Shown here: in pieces, positions 53,007 through 60,390 of the stretch
Layout of the letters: each line of letters begins with the position of its first letter
How positions within the stretch are numbered: position 1 is the first letter of the stretch
Source of the DNA: Phreatobacter cathodiphilus
Lineage (GTDB): Bacteria; Pseudomonadota; Alphaproteobacteria; Rhizobiales; Phreatobacteraceae
Direction: 5' to 3'
NCBI RefSeq assembly: GCF_003008515.1
Contig: NZ_CP027668.1
Span: forward strand, 620,001-684,000
DNA length: 64,000 bases
Notes under the pieces: generated by a model
Seen by the model: only the letters and a program-made list of their open reading frames with translations
The model's database searches: none
Told to the model about the DNA's origin: nothing
Translations under genes and position numbers: made by a program

Positions 53007-53804
53007 ATGTCCGCCCCCCTCGTTCCCGCCGTACAAGAGGTCCAGTTCGGCCCGCTCGCCGCGCGCATCTACGGCTGCGGAGGCGCCGCGCCGGCCGCGC
53101 TCGTCCTGCATCTCCATGGCGGAACGTTCAACACGGGTTCGGTCGAGAACGGCCGCTGCGTCGCCGAGGCCCTTCGGGACGCGGGCGCGGCGGTGGCCTC
53201 GGTCGCCTACCCCCTGGCGCCCGGTCATCGCTTTCCCGAAACGCTGGAAGACATCTACGGCGCCCTCCAGGCCCTTCATGCCAAGCGGCGGGCCTGGAGC
53301 GGACGCACGACGCCCCTTCATGTGGCGGGCGAAGAGGCTGGCGGCAATCTGGCCGCGGCTCTCGCCATGATGGCCCGCGACCGCGGCGGGCCCCGGCTCG
53401 CCGGCCAGATCCTGTTCTCGCCGATGCTCGATGCCTGCCTCGCCACCCATTCGCTGCGCATCGCCGACGCCGGTCCGGTCGGTTGCCGCTGGGCCGACGG
53501 CTGGCACGACTATCTCGGCTCGCCCGACAGGGCCGCCCATCCCTACGCCGCGCCGCTCGGCGCCGTTCGCCTATCCGGCCTTCCGCCGGCGCTGATCGTC
53601 ACCGCCGAGGACGACCCGTTGCGCGACGAATGCGCCTCCTATGCCGACAAGCTCCGCAAGGCGGGGGTCCGGGCGGAGCTGCATGTCGAACCCGGCCCGA
53701 CCGACTGGCCGGGCGCCTATTCCGCCGCCGAGAGAGAGCCTTGCTGCCTTGAATCGGTTCACGACCCGCTAGTGACCTTCTTCAGATCGACTGCGCCGCC
53801 CTAA
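53007..53804 (+). CDS. HSL-type alpha/beta hydrolase, probably catalytically dead
   Basis: A 265-residue protein with the hormone-sensitive-lipase fold: oxyanion motif HLHGGTF (residues 35-41) and the end-of-sheet Asp in TAEDDPLRDE (near 203). The nucleophile elbow, normally GDSAGG or GESAGG, reads GEEAGG (108-113), so the serine is glutamate. The base histidine, normally in an HGF motif, is absent: the place reads GPTDWPGAY. The frame is intact and the flanking elbow sequence is conserved, so this looks like a pseudo-enzyme. First gene of the RND operon, 44 bp before the adaptor gene. A ligand-binding or regulatory role is possible. Confidence 0.8.
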   Translation: MSAPLVPAVQEVQFGPLAARIYGCGGAAPAALVLHLHGGTFNTGSVENGRCVAEALRDAGAAVASVAYPLAPGHRFPETLEDIYGALQALHAKRRAWSGRTTPLHVAGEEAGGNLAAALAMMARDRGGPRLAGQILFSPMLDACLATHSLRIADAGPVGCRWADGWHDYLGSPDRAAHPYAAPLGAVRLSGLPPALIVTAEDDPLRDECASYADKLRKAGVRAELHVEPGPTDWPGAYSAAEREPCCLESVHDPLVTFFRSTAPP

Positions 53805-53848
53805 CGGCGGCGCGACCCCGATTTTCTTTTGCAAACAGGAATGAACCC

Positions 53849-55081
53849 ATGTCTCAGGGAACGATTCGTCGTGCCTTGTTCGGTGGCGGCTTTGCCGCGA
53901 CCCTCGCCATCGCGGGGGGCACCGTCTTCTGGCCCGGTCTCGGCGACAAGGCACAGAGCACCACCGGCCCCGCCGCCATGCCGCCGCCCGCGGTTTCGGT
54001 CGCGACCGTCGAGCAGCATCAGATCATCAACTGGGCGGAGTTCTCCGGCCGGCTGGAGGCTGTGGAGCGGGTCGAGGTGCGCGCCCGCGTCGCCGGCGTG
54101 ATCGAGGCCATCCACTTCCGGGAAGGCAACGTGGTGGCGCAGGGCGACCTTCTCGTCAGCCTCGACGCCGAGCCCTACAAGGCCGAGTTCGAGCGCGCCT
54201 ACGCACAGGTGCAGGCAGCCGAGGCGCGCCTTGCCCTCGCCACCACCGAGCACGAGCGTGGCCAGCGGCTCATCGCCACCCAGTCGATGTCGCAGCGCGA
54301 CCTCGACACCCGGCTGAACGGCATGAAGGAGGCGCAGGCCAACCTGCGTGCGGCGCAGGCCGCCCTCCAGACCGCCAGGCTCAACCTCGACTACACGCAG
54401 ATCCGCGCCCCGATCGGCGGCCGCATCGGCCGCATGGAGGTCACCCCCGGCAACCTCGTCGGCCAGGGTGCGGGAGCGGCGCTGCTCACGACGATCGTCT
54501 CGGTGAGCCCGATCTATGCCGGCTTCGACGCCGACGAAGGCTCGATGTTGCGCGCTCTCGCAACGCTTCCGGAAGCCAATGCCGACGACCGCGCGCTCGA
54601 CCGGATTCCCGTCCTCATGGCCACGGCCAGCGGAGGCGACTACGGCCGGCAGGGCCGCCTGCGCTTCGTCGACAACCGCATCGACGGGGCGAGCGGAACG
54701 GTGCGCGTGCGCGCCATCTTCGAGAACGCCGACGGCGCGCTGATGCCGGGCCAGTTCGTGCGCCTGCGCATGGGCCAGGCGCGCGCCGCCCCGGCGCTGG
54801 CGATCTCCGAACGGGCGGTCGGCACGGACCAGAACAAGAAGTTCGTTCTGGTCGTCGACGCCGAGAACAAGGCCGTCTATCGCGAGGTCACGCTCGGCGC
54901 CGTCCATGAGGGCTTGCGCATCGTCACCGGCGGCCTCGCTCCCGGCGAGCGCATCATCGTCAACGGTCTGCAGCGCGTCCGGCCCGGCGGGACGGTCGCG
55001 CCGGAACAGGTGCCGATGGCCGGGCATCTCACCCCCCGTCCCGTTGCCGCCAACACCTCCGCCGGCAGCGCCCAGCGCTGA
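53849..55081 (+). CDS. RND efflux periplasmic adaptor (AcrA/MexE-type)
   Basis: A 410-residue membrane fusion protein. An N-terminal anchor helix (about residues 8-32) without a lipobox cysteine is followed by the lipoyl halves (SGRLEAVERVEVRARVAGVI near 70), a coiled-coil hairpin (about 115-190), and LDYTQIRAPIGGRIGR near 185-200. It links the inner-membrane pump to an outer-membrane channel. It sits 38 bp before the pump gene. No outer-membrane factor gene is in the operon. Confidence 0.92.
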   Translation: MSQGTIRRALFGGGFAATLAIAGGTVFWPGLGDKAQSTTGPAAMPPPAVSVATVEQHQIINWAEFSGRLEAVERVEVRARVAGVIEAIHFREGNVVAQGDLLVSLDAEPYKAEFERAYAQVQAAEARLALATTEHERGQRLIATQSMSQRDLDTRLNGMKEAQANLRAAQAALQTARLNLDYTQIRAPIGGRIGRMEVTPGNLVGQGAGAALLTTIVSVSPIYAGFDADEGSMLRALATLPEANADDRALDRIPVLMATASGGDYGRQGRLRFVDNRIDGASGTVRVRAIFENADGALMPGQFVRLRMGQARAAPALAISERAVGTDQNKKFVLVVDAENKAVYREVTLGAVHEGLRIVTGGLAPGERIIVNGLQRVRPGGTVAPEQVPMAGHLTPRPVAANTSAGSAQR

Positions 55082-55119
55082 TCGGCAACCCTCGAAATCA
55101 CGCCCGGAAGGGGCGAGCC

Positions 55120-58100
55120 ATGAACCTCTCGAAGTTCTTCATCGACCGCCCGATCTTCGCGGCGGTGCTCTCCGTCCTCATCTTCGTCGCGGGCCTCCTG
55201 TCGCTGCGCTCGTTGCCGATCTCGGAATATCCCGACGTCGTGCCGCCGACCATCGTCGTGCGGGCCCAGTATCCGGGCGCCAATCCGCGCGTCATCGCCG
55301 AGACCGTCGCAACGCCGATCGAGGAGGCGGTCAACGGCGTCGAGGGCATGCTCTACATGTCCAGCCAGGCGACGACCGACGGCGTCATGACCCTGAACGT
55401 GACGTTCAAGCTCGGCACCGATCCCGACAAGGCCCAGCAGCTCGTCCAGAACCGCGTCAGCCAAGCCGAGCCGCGCCTGCCGGAGGAAGTCCGCCGCCTC
55501 GGCGTGACCACGGTGAAGAGTTCGCCGGACCTGACCATCGTGGTCCACCTGCTGTCGCCCAACAGCCGCTACGATCTGACCTACCTGCGCAACTACGCCC
55601 TGCTCAACGTCCGCGACCGCTTGGCCCGCGTGCAGGGCGTCGGGCAGGTCCAGATTTTCGGCGGAGGAGACTATTCTCTGCGCGTCTGGCTCGACCCGCA
55701 GAAGGTCGCAGAGCATGGCCTCTCCCCGAGCGACGTGGTGCGCGAAATCCGCGGCCAGAACGTGCAGGCCGCAGCCGGCGTCATCGGCGCCTCGCCGAGC
55801 CCGGCCGGCCTCGACCTCCAGCTTTCGGTCAATGCACAGGGCCGCCTCCAGACAGAGGAGGAGTTCGGCGACATCATCGTGCGCACCGGCCCGAACGGCG
55901 CGGTGGTGCGGCTCCGCGACATCGCCCGGATCGAACTCGGCTCGGCCGAATATTCGCTGCGCTCGCTGCTCGACAACAAGCCGGCGGTCGGCATGGGCGT
56001 GTTCCAGGCCCCCGGCTCCAACGCCATCGCCGTCTCGGACAGCGTGCGCGCGGTGATGGAGGACATCCGTCAGATCATGCCGGAGGGGGTGGAGTACAGG
56101 ATCGCCTACGACACCACGCAGTTCGTGCGTGCCTCCATCCGCTCCGTCGTCGAGACGCTTTTGGAAGCCGTGCTGCTGGTCGTGCTGGTGGTGATCGTGT
56201 TCCTGCAGACGTGGCGGGCCTCGATCATCCCGCTGGTCGCCGTGCCGGTCTCGATCATCGGCACCTTCGCGGTGATGTATGTCTTCGGCTTCTCGATCAA
56301 TGCGTTGAGCCTGTTCGGTCTCGTGCTCGCCATCGGCATCGTCGTCGACGACGCGATCGTCGTGGTCGAGAACGTCGAGCGCAACATCGAGGAGGGCCTT
56401 TCCCCCCGCGAGGCCACCTACAAGGCCATGCGCGAGGTGTCCGGCCCCATCATCGCCATCGCCCTCGTGCTGGTGGCGGTGTTCGTGCCGCTCGCCTTCA
56501 TCTCCGGCCTGACCGGCCAGTTCTACCGGCAGTTCGCGCTCACCATCGCGATCTCGACCGTGATCTCGGCGATCAACTCGCTGACCCTGTCGCCGGCGCT
56601 CGCCGCCCTGCTCCTGCGGGGCCACGACGCGCCGAAGGACCGGCTGACGCGGATCATGGACACGCTGTTCGGCCGGTTCTTCCGCGGCTTCAACCGCCTG
56701 TTTCGCGCCGGCTCGAACGCCTATGGCGGCGGGGTGACGCGCATCCTGTCGCGCAAGGCCGTCATGATGGCGGTCTATCTGGTGCTGGTCGGTCTCACCG
56801 TCGTCCTGTTCCGCACCGTGCCCGGCGGTTTCGTGCCGAGCCAGGACAAGCAGTACCTCGTCGGCTTCGCCCAGCTCCCCGATGCGGCGACCCTCGACCG
56901 CACGGAAGAGGTCATGCGCCGGATGAGCGAGATCGCCATGAAGCAGCCCGGCGTCGAGGCGGCGCTGGCGTTTCCCGGCCTGTCGATCAACGGCTTCACC
57001 AACTCGTCCAATGCCGGCATCGTCTTCGTGACGCTGAAGCCCTTTGCGGAGCGGCGCGCGCCGAACCTCTCGGGCTTCGCCATCGCCGGCCAGCTCAACC
57101 AGCACTATGCCGGCATCAAGGAGGCCTTCATCGCCATGTTCCCGCCGCCGCCCGTGCAGGGCATCGGCCAGGTCGGCGGCTTCAAGCTGCAGATCGAGGA
57201 CCGCGCCGGCCTCGGCTACGCGGCGCTGGACCAGGCGACGAAGGCCTTTCTCGGCCGGGCCATGCAGGCCCCGGAGCTCGCCGGCATCTTCTCCTCCTTC
57301 CAGGTCAACGTGCCGCAGCTTCAGGCCGACATCGACCGCACCAAGGCGCGCCAGCTCGGCGTCGCGGTCACCGACGTGTTCGAGACGCTGCAGACCTATC
57401 TCGGCTCGACCTATGTCAACGACTTCAACCGCTTCGGCCGCACCTACACCGTGCGGGTGCAGGCCGACGCCCAGTATCGCGCCTACCCCGAGCACATCGG
57501 CCGGCTGCGGGTGCGCTCCTCCTCCGGCGAGATGGTGCCGCTCGGCGCGCTGATGACGGTGAAGGCCGAGGCGGGTGCCGAACGCGCCATGCGCTACAAC
57601 GGCTTCCTCACCGCCGACATCAACGCCGGGCCGGCGCCGGGCTTCTCCTCGGGGCAGGCACAGGCCGTGGCCGAGCGCATCGCCAACGAGACGCTGCCGC
57701 GCGGCTTCGCCTTCGAGTGGACGGACCTAGCCTATCAGGAGATCCTCGCGGGCAACTCCTCGCTCCTCGTCTTCCCTCTCGCCATCCTGCTCGTCTTCCT
57801 CGTGCTGGCTGCGACCTACGAGAGCCTGACCCTGCCCATCGCCATCCTGCTCATCATCCCGATGGGTCTCCTGGCGGCGCTGACGGGCGTCTGGCTGACA
57901 GCCGGCGACAACAACGTGTTCACGCAGATCGGCCTCGTCGTCCTGGTGGGATTGTCCGCCAAGAATGCGATCCTGATCGTCGAGTTTGCACGCGAGCTGG
58001 AGCTGGACGGCCGGACCCCGGTTCAGGCCGCGATCGAGGCCAGCCGCCTGCGCCTGCGCCCGATCCTGATGACCTCGCTCGCCTTCATCATGGGCGTGGT

Positions 58101-58299
58101 GCCGCTGGTCCTTTCGGTCGGCGCCGGCGCCGAGATGCGGCAGGCCATGGGCATCGCCGTCTTCGCGGGGATGATCGGCGTCACCGCCTTCGGCATCTTC
58201 CTGACGCCGGTCTTCTACGTTCTGATGCGGGCGCTCGCGGGCAATCGCCCGCTCGCCCAGCACGAAGGGGCCGGTCCGCTGGCACAGCCCGCCGAATGA
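55120..58299 (+). CDS. RND multidrug efflux pump (HAE1/AcrB-type)
   Basis: A 1,059-residue proton-driven exporter with twelve membrane helices and two large periplasmic loops. The start MNLSKFFIDRPIFAAVLSVL is standard. The proton-relay aspartates are in helix 4 (LAIGIVVDDAIVVVENVER, near residue 410). LGVTTVKSSPDLTIVVHL and PLAFISGLTGQFYRQFALTI (read as blocks) are family regions. It probably exports hydrophobic or aromatic compounds. Expression is likely controlled by the divergent LysR. It must borrow an outer-membrane channel such as a TolC from elsewhere. Confidence 0.95.
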   Translation: MNLSKFFIDRPIFAAVLSVLIFVAGLLSLRSLPISEYPDVVPPTIVVRAQYPGANPRVIAETVATPIEEAVNGVEGMLYMSSQATTDGVMTLNVTFKLGTDPDKAQQLVQNRVSQAEPRLPEEVRRLGVTTVKSSPDLTIVVHLLSPNSRYDLTYLRNYALLNVRDRLARVQGVGQVQIFGGGDYSLRVWLDPQKVAEHGLSPSDVVREIRGQNVQAAAGVIGASPSPAGLDLQLSVNAQGRLQTEEEFGDIIVRTGPNGAVVRLRDIARIELGSAEYSLRSLLDNKPAVGMGVFQAPGSNAIAVSDSVRAVMEDIRQIMPEGVEYRIAYDTTQFVRASIRSVVETLLEAVLLVVLVVIVFLQTWRASIIPLVAVPVSIIGTFAVMYVFGFSINALSLFGLVLAIGIVVDDAIVVVENVERNIEEGLSPREATYKAMREVSGPIIAIALVLVAVFVPLAFISGLTGQFYRQFALTIAISTVISAINSLTLSPALAALLLRGHDAPKDRLTRIMDTLFGRFFRGFNRLFRAGSNAYGGGVTRILSRKAVMMAVYLVLVGLTVVLFRTVPGGFVPSQDKQYLVGFAQLPDAATLDRTEEVMRRMSEIAMKQPGVEAALAFPGLSINGFTNSSNAGIVFVTLKPFAERRAPNLSGFAIAGQLNQHYAGIKEAFIAMFPPPPVQGIGQVGGFKLQIEDRAGLGYAALDQATKAFLGRAMQAPELAGIFSSFQVNVPQLQADIDRTKARQLGVAVTDVFETLQTYLGSTYVNDFNRFGRTYTVRVQADAQYRAYPEHIGRLRVRSSSGEMVPLGALMTVKAEAGAERAMRYNGFLTADINAGPAPGFSSGQAQAVAERIANETLPRGFAFEWTDLAYQEILAGNSSLLVFPLAILLVFLVLAATYESLTLPIAILLIIPMGLLAALTGVWLTAGDNNVFTQIGLVVLVGLSAKNAILIVEFARELELDGRTPVQAAIEASRLRLRPILMTSLAFIMGVVPLVLSVGAGAEMRQAMGIAVFAGMIGVTAFGIFLTPVFYVLMRALAGNRPLAQHEGAGPLAQPAE

Positions 58300-58390
58300 C
58301 CGGCATCGTCGACGACCGACGACGGGCGCGTGTCCGGACCATGCGAAGCGCGAGGAGCAGACGTTTGCTTCCCGCGTCCTTTGCAGACAT

Positions 58391-58622
58391 GGGCCGCTGT
58401 GGCGTCCGGAACGGACGGTGGCGCCGCGCCCGTCGCCGGGGCCTCGGCCAGCGCGATGCGACGCGCCTCGATCGTGCGGCCGCGCAGACGGCCTTCCGCC
58501 TCCACACCGCGCCCTCGCTCCAAAGCGGGTTCTTCCTGGGCGACTACACGGCACTTTCGCAGAGGATGTTGCAGTCGGTCTTCCATGCGGAGCCGGCGAG
58601 CCGCTACCGGCTTCGCCTGTAG
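58391..58622 (+). pseudogene. Possible decayed gene remnant
   Basis: This lies in the 375-bp gap (58300-58674) after the pump gene. The frame ending at the stop 58620-58622 has a C-terminal block SGFFLGDYTALSQR that resembles a conserved patch seen near the end of sialidase/BNR-type secreted proteins (FxGDYxxLA). The rest is arginine-rich and not protein-like. There is no good start or ribosome site. I read it as the tail of a lost gene, with low certainty; it could be chance. The remaining gap holds nothing else I can identify. Confidence 0.25.
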
Positions 58623-58674
58623 CGTGGATCGAACCTGCTGGCTCATCACCGCCCTTCGACCGGAGTCGCCCCCA

Positions 58675-59682
58675 ATGGCATGGAAAACCCGAGCCTGGAC
58701 GCTCATCGATCGCCCCGACGGCTTGCCGAAGCGAGAGCATTTCGCGCTGCACGACTTCGACGATCCCCCTCTCTGCGAGGCGGAGGTTCGGGTGCGCAAC
58801 CTCTGGCTCACCGTCGGACCCGCCATGCGGGTGCGGATGTCCGCGCAGACACGCGGCTATCTGCCGCCGTTTGCTCTGGGAAGGCCGATGGAGGGATGGG
58901 CCATCGGGGAGGTCGTCGCCTCGAAGACGCAAGCCTTGGCCGAAGGTGATCTGGTCATGCATCAGCACGGCCTGCGGGACTACAGCCAAGGCCCCGCGGC
59001 TGGTTTCGAGAAGCTGCCGAAGCCGGGGCCGCCCCCGCACCACTATCTGAACGCACTGGGGTCGACGGGCTACACCGCTTATGTCGGGCTTCTGCACATC
59101 GGCGAGCCGCGGCCGGGCGAAACCATGTTCGTGTCGGGCGCCGCCGGCGCCGTCGGCAGCACGGCGGTCCAGATCGGCAAAGCGCTCGGCCTCACGGTCG
59201 TCGGGTCGGCCGGAGGAGAGACCAAGAGGCGTCTGCTTCTCGATCTCGGGGCGGATGCGGCGATCGATTACAGGTCACCGGGGCCGCTCACCGAGAAGCT
59301 TGCGGCTGCTGCACCGCAGGGGATCGACATCTACATCGACAATGTCGGCGGTGAGCATCTCGACGCGGCGCTGGCTGCGGCAAGGCCCCATGCGCGCTTC
59401 GCGATGAGCGGCATGATCAGCAGCTACAATCGCGACCAGGCGCGCGACGTGATGCATCATCTCAACCGCATCGTCACCCAGCGCATTCGCCTCCAGGGCT
59501 ACCTGCCGTTCGCCGATCATGTCGAGGGCCTGGGTCCGTTTCGAGAGCAGATGTGGTCGTGGATCGAAGCAGGCCGGGTCCGGCCGCTCCAGACGATATG
59601 GGATGGCCTGGAACACGTGCCGACCGTCATTGAAGAGCTCTTCGCCGGGGGCTTCACCGGCAAGCCACTGATCCGCATCTGA
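58675..59682 (+). CDS. NADP-dependent oxidoreductase (CurA/leukotriene B4 dehydrogenase family)
   Basis: A 335-residue zinc-free medium-chain reductase. The N-terminal GroES-like half includes RNLWLTVGPAMRVRM. The Rossmann half has SGAAGAVGSTAVQIGKALG (near residues 154-172) and AIDYRSP. IDIYIDNVGGEHLDAAL is a family hallmark. Such enzymes reduce the C=C bond of alkenals and alkenones using NADPH, a detoxification role. GGAG lies 9 bp upstream of the ATG. It converges with kdpE. Confidence 0.9.
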   Translation: MAWKTRAWTLIDRPDGLPKREHFALHDFDDPPLCEAEVRVRNLWLTVGPAMRVRMSAQTRGYLPPFALGRPMEGWAIGEVVASKTQALAEGDLVMHQHGLRDYSQGPAAGFEKLPKPGPPPHHYLNALGSTGYTAYVGLLHIGEPRPGETMFVSGAAGAVGSTAVQIGKALGLTVVGSAGGETKRRLLLDLGADAAIDYRSPGPLTEKLAAAAPQGIDIYIDNVGGEHLDAALAAARPHARFAMSGMISSYNRDQARDVMHHLNRIVTQRIRLQGYLPFADHVEGLGPFREQMWSWIEAGRVRPLQTIWDGLEHVPTVIEELFAGGFTGKPLIRI

Positions 59683-59700
59683 TGTCCCGCGCGGGCATCA
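59680..59700. terminator. Hairpin spanning two convergent stop codons
   Basis: The 21-bp stretch from the reductase stop (59680) to the kdpE stop (59700) is one hairpin: TGATG pairs with CATCA and CCCG with CGGG, with one bulged base. Both stop codons are inside the stem. There is no strong T-tract on either side, so it is a candidate bidirectional terminator of moderate strength. Confidence 0.4.
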
Positions 59701-60390
59701 CTTCAGCCGGTAGCCGACCCCCGGTTCCGTCAGGATGAAGCGCGGGTCGGCGGCGTCGTCCCCGAGCTTGTCCCGGATATGGCCGACGGCGATGCGCAGA
59801 TAGTGCGTGTCCTCCACATGCGCCGGCCCCCAGACGGTAGTGAGCAGCTGTCGGTGCGTGACGAGCCTGCCGCGGTGGCGGGCCAGCAGCGCCAGGACGT
59901 CGTATTCCTTGCGCGTCAGCTTGACGTCGATGCCGTCGAGCGTGACCACACGGCGTGCGAGGTCCACCACCAGCGGGCCGATCTGCACGGCGGGCTTGTC
60001 GGCCTCCGCGGGCCGTCGGCTGCGGATCAGCGCCCTGAGGCGGGCCATCAGCTCGCCGGTGGCGAAGGGCTTCGTCACGTAGTCGTCGGCACCGGCATCG
60101 AGGGCGGCGATCTTCTCCTCCTCGGCATCGCGGACCGACAAGACGAGGATCGGCACCTGTGACCATTCGCGGATGGCGGCGACGACGGTCTTGCCGTCGA
60201 GATCGGGAAGGCCGAGGTCGAGGACGACGACGTCGGGCGCCGAGGTCGCCGCCCGCTCGATGCCCTCGCGGCCCCGGGACGCCTCCTCCACGCTGAAACC
60301 GGCACTGGCGAGGCCGATGGCGAGGAAGCGGCGGATGGGCGCCTCGTCCTCGATCACCAGCACGCGCGCGGGGGAAGGGGTGTCGGTCAT
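59698..60390 (-). CDS. kdpE: Potassium-response regulator KdpE
   Basis: A 230-residue OmpR-type response regulator. The receiver is residues 8-120, with acidic pocket IEDEAPIR, phosphoryl Asp in VVVLDLGLPDLDG and Lys in YVTKPF. The DNA-binding winged helix is about 135-230 (LTRKEYDVLALLARHRGRLV, VRxxIGxLRxKL-like end AVGHIRDKLGDD). It activates kdp transcription when phosphorylated by KdpD. It overlaps kdpD by four bases. Confidence 0.93.
   Translation of the reverse strand: MTDTPSPARVLVIEDEAPIRRFLAIGLASAGFSVEEASRGREGIERAATSAPDVVVLDLGLPDLDGKTVVAAIREWSQVPILVLSVRDAEEEKIAALDAGADDYVTKPFATGELMARLRALIRSRRPAEADKPAVQIGPLVVDLARRVVTLDGIDVKLTRKEYDVLALLARHRGRLVTHRQLLTTVWGPAHVEDTHYLRIAVGHIRDKLGDDAADPRFILTEPGVGYRLK

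Noticed and set aside
54877-57495. Very long open frame (over 870 codons) antisense to the RND adaptor and pump genes
   Set aside because: The sense frames are unmistakable AcrA- and AcrB-type proteins. The antisense translation is rich in His, Asp, Arg and Gln with no domain, which is the usual shadow in GC-rich DNA.
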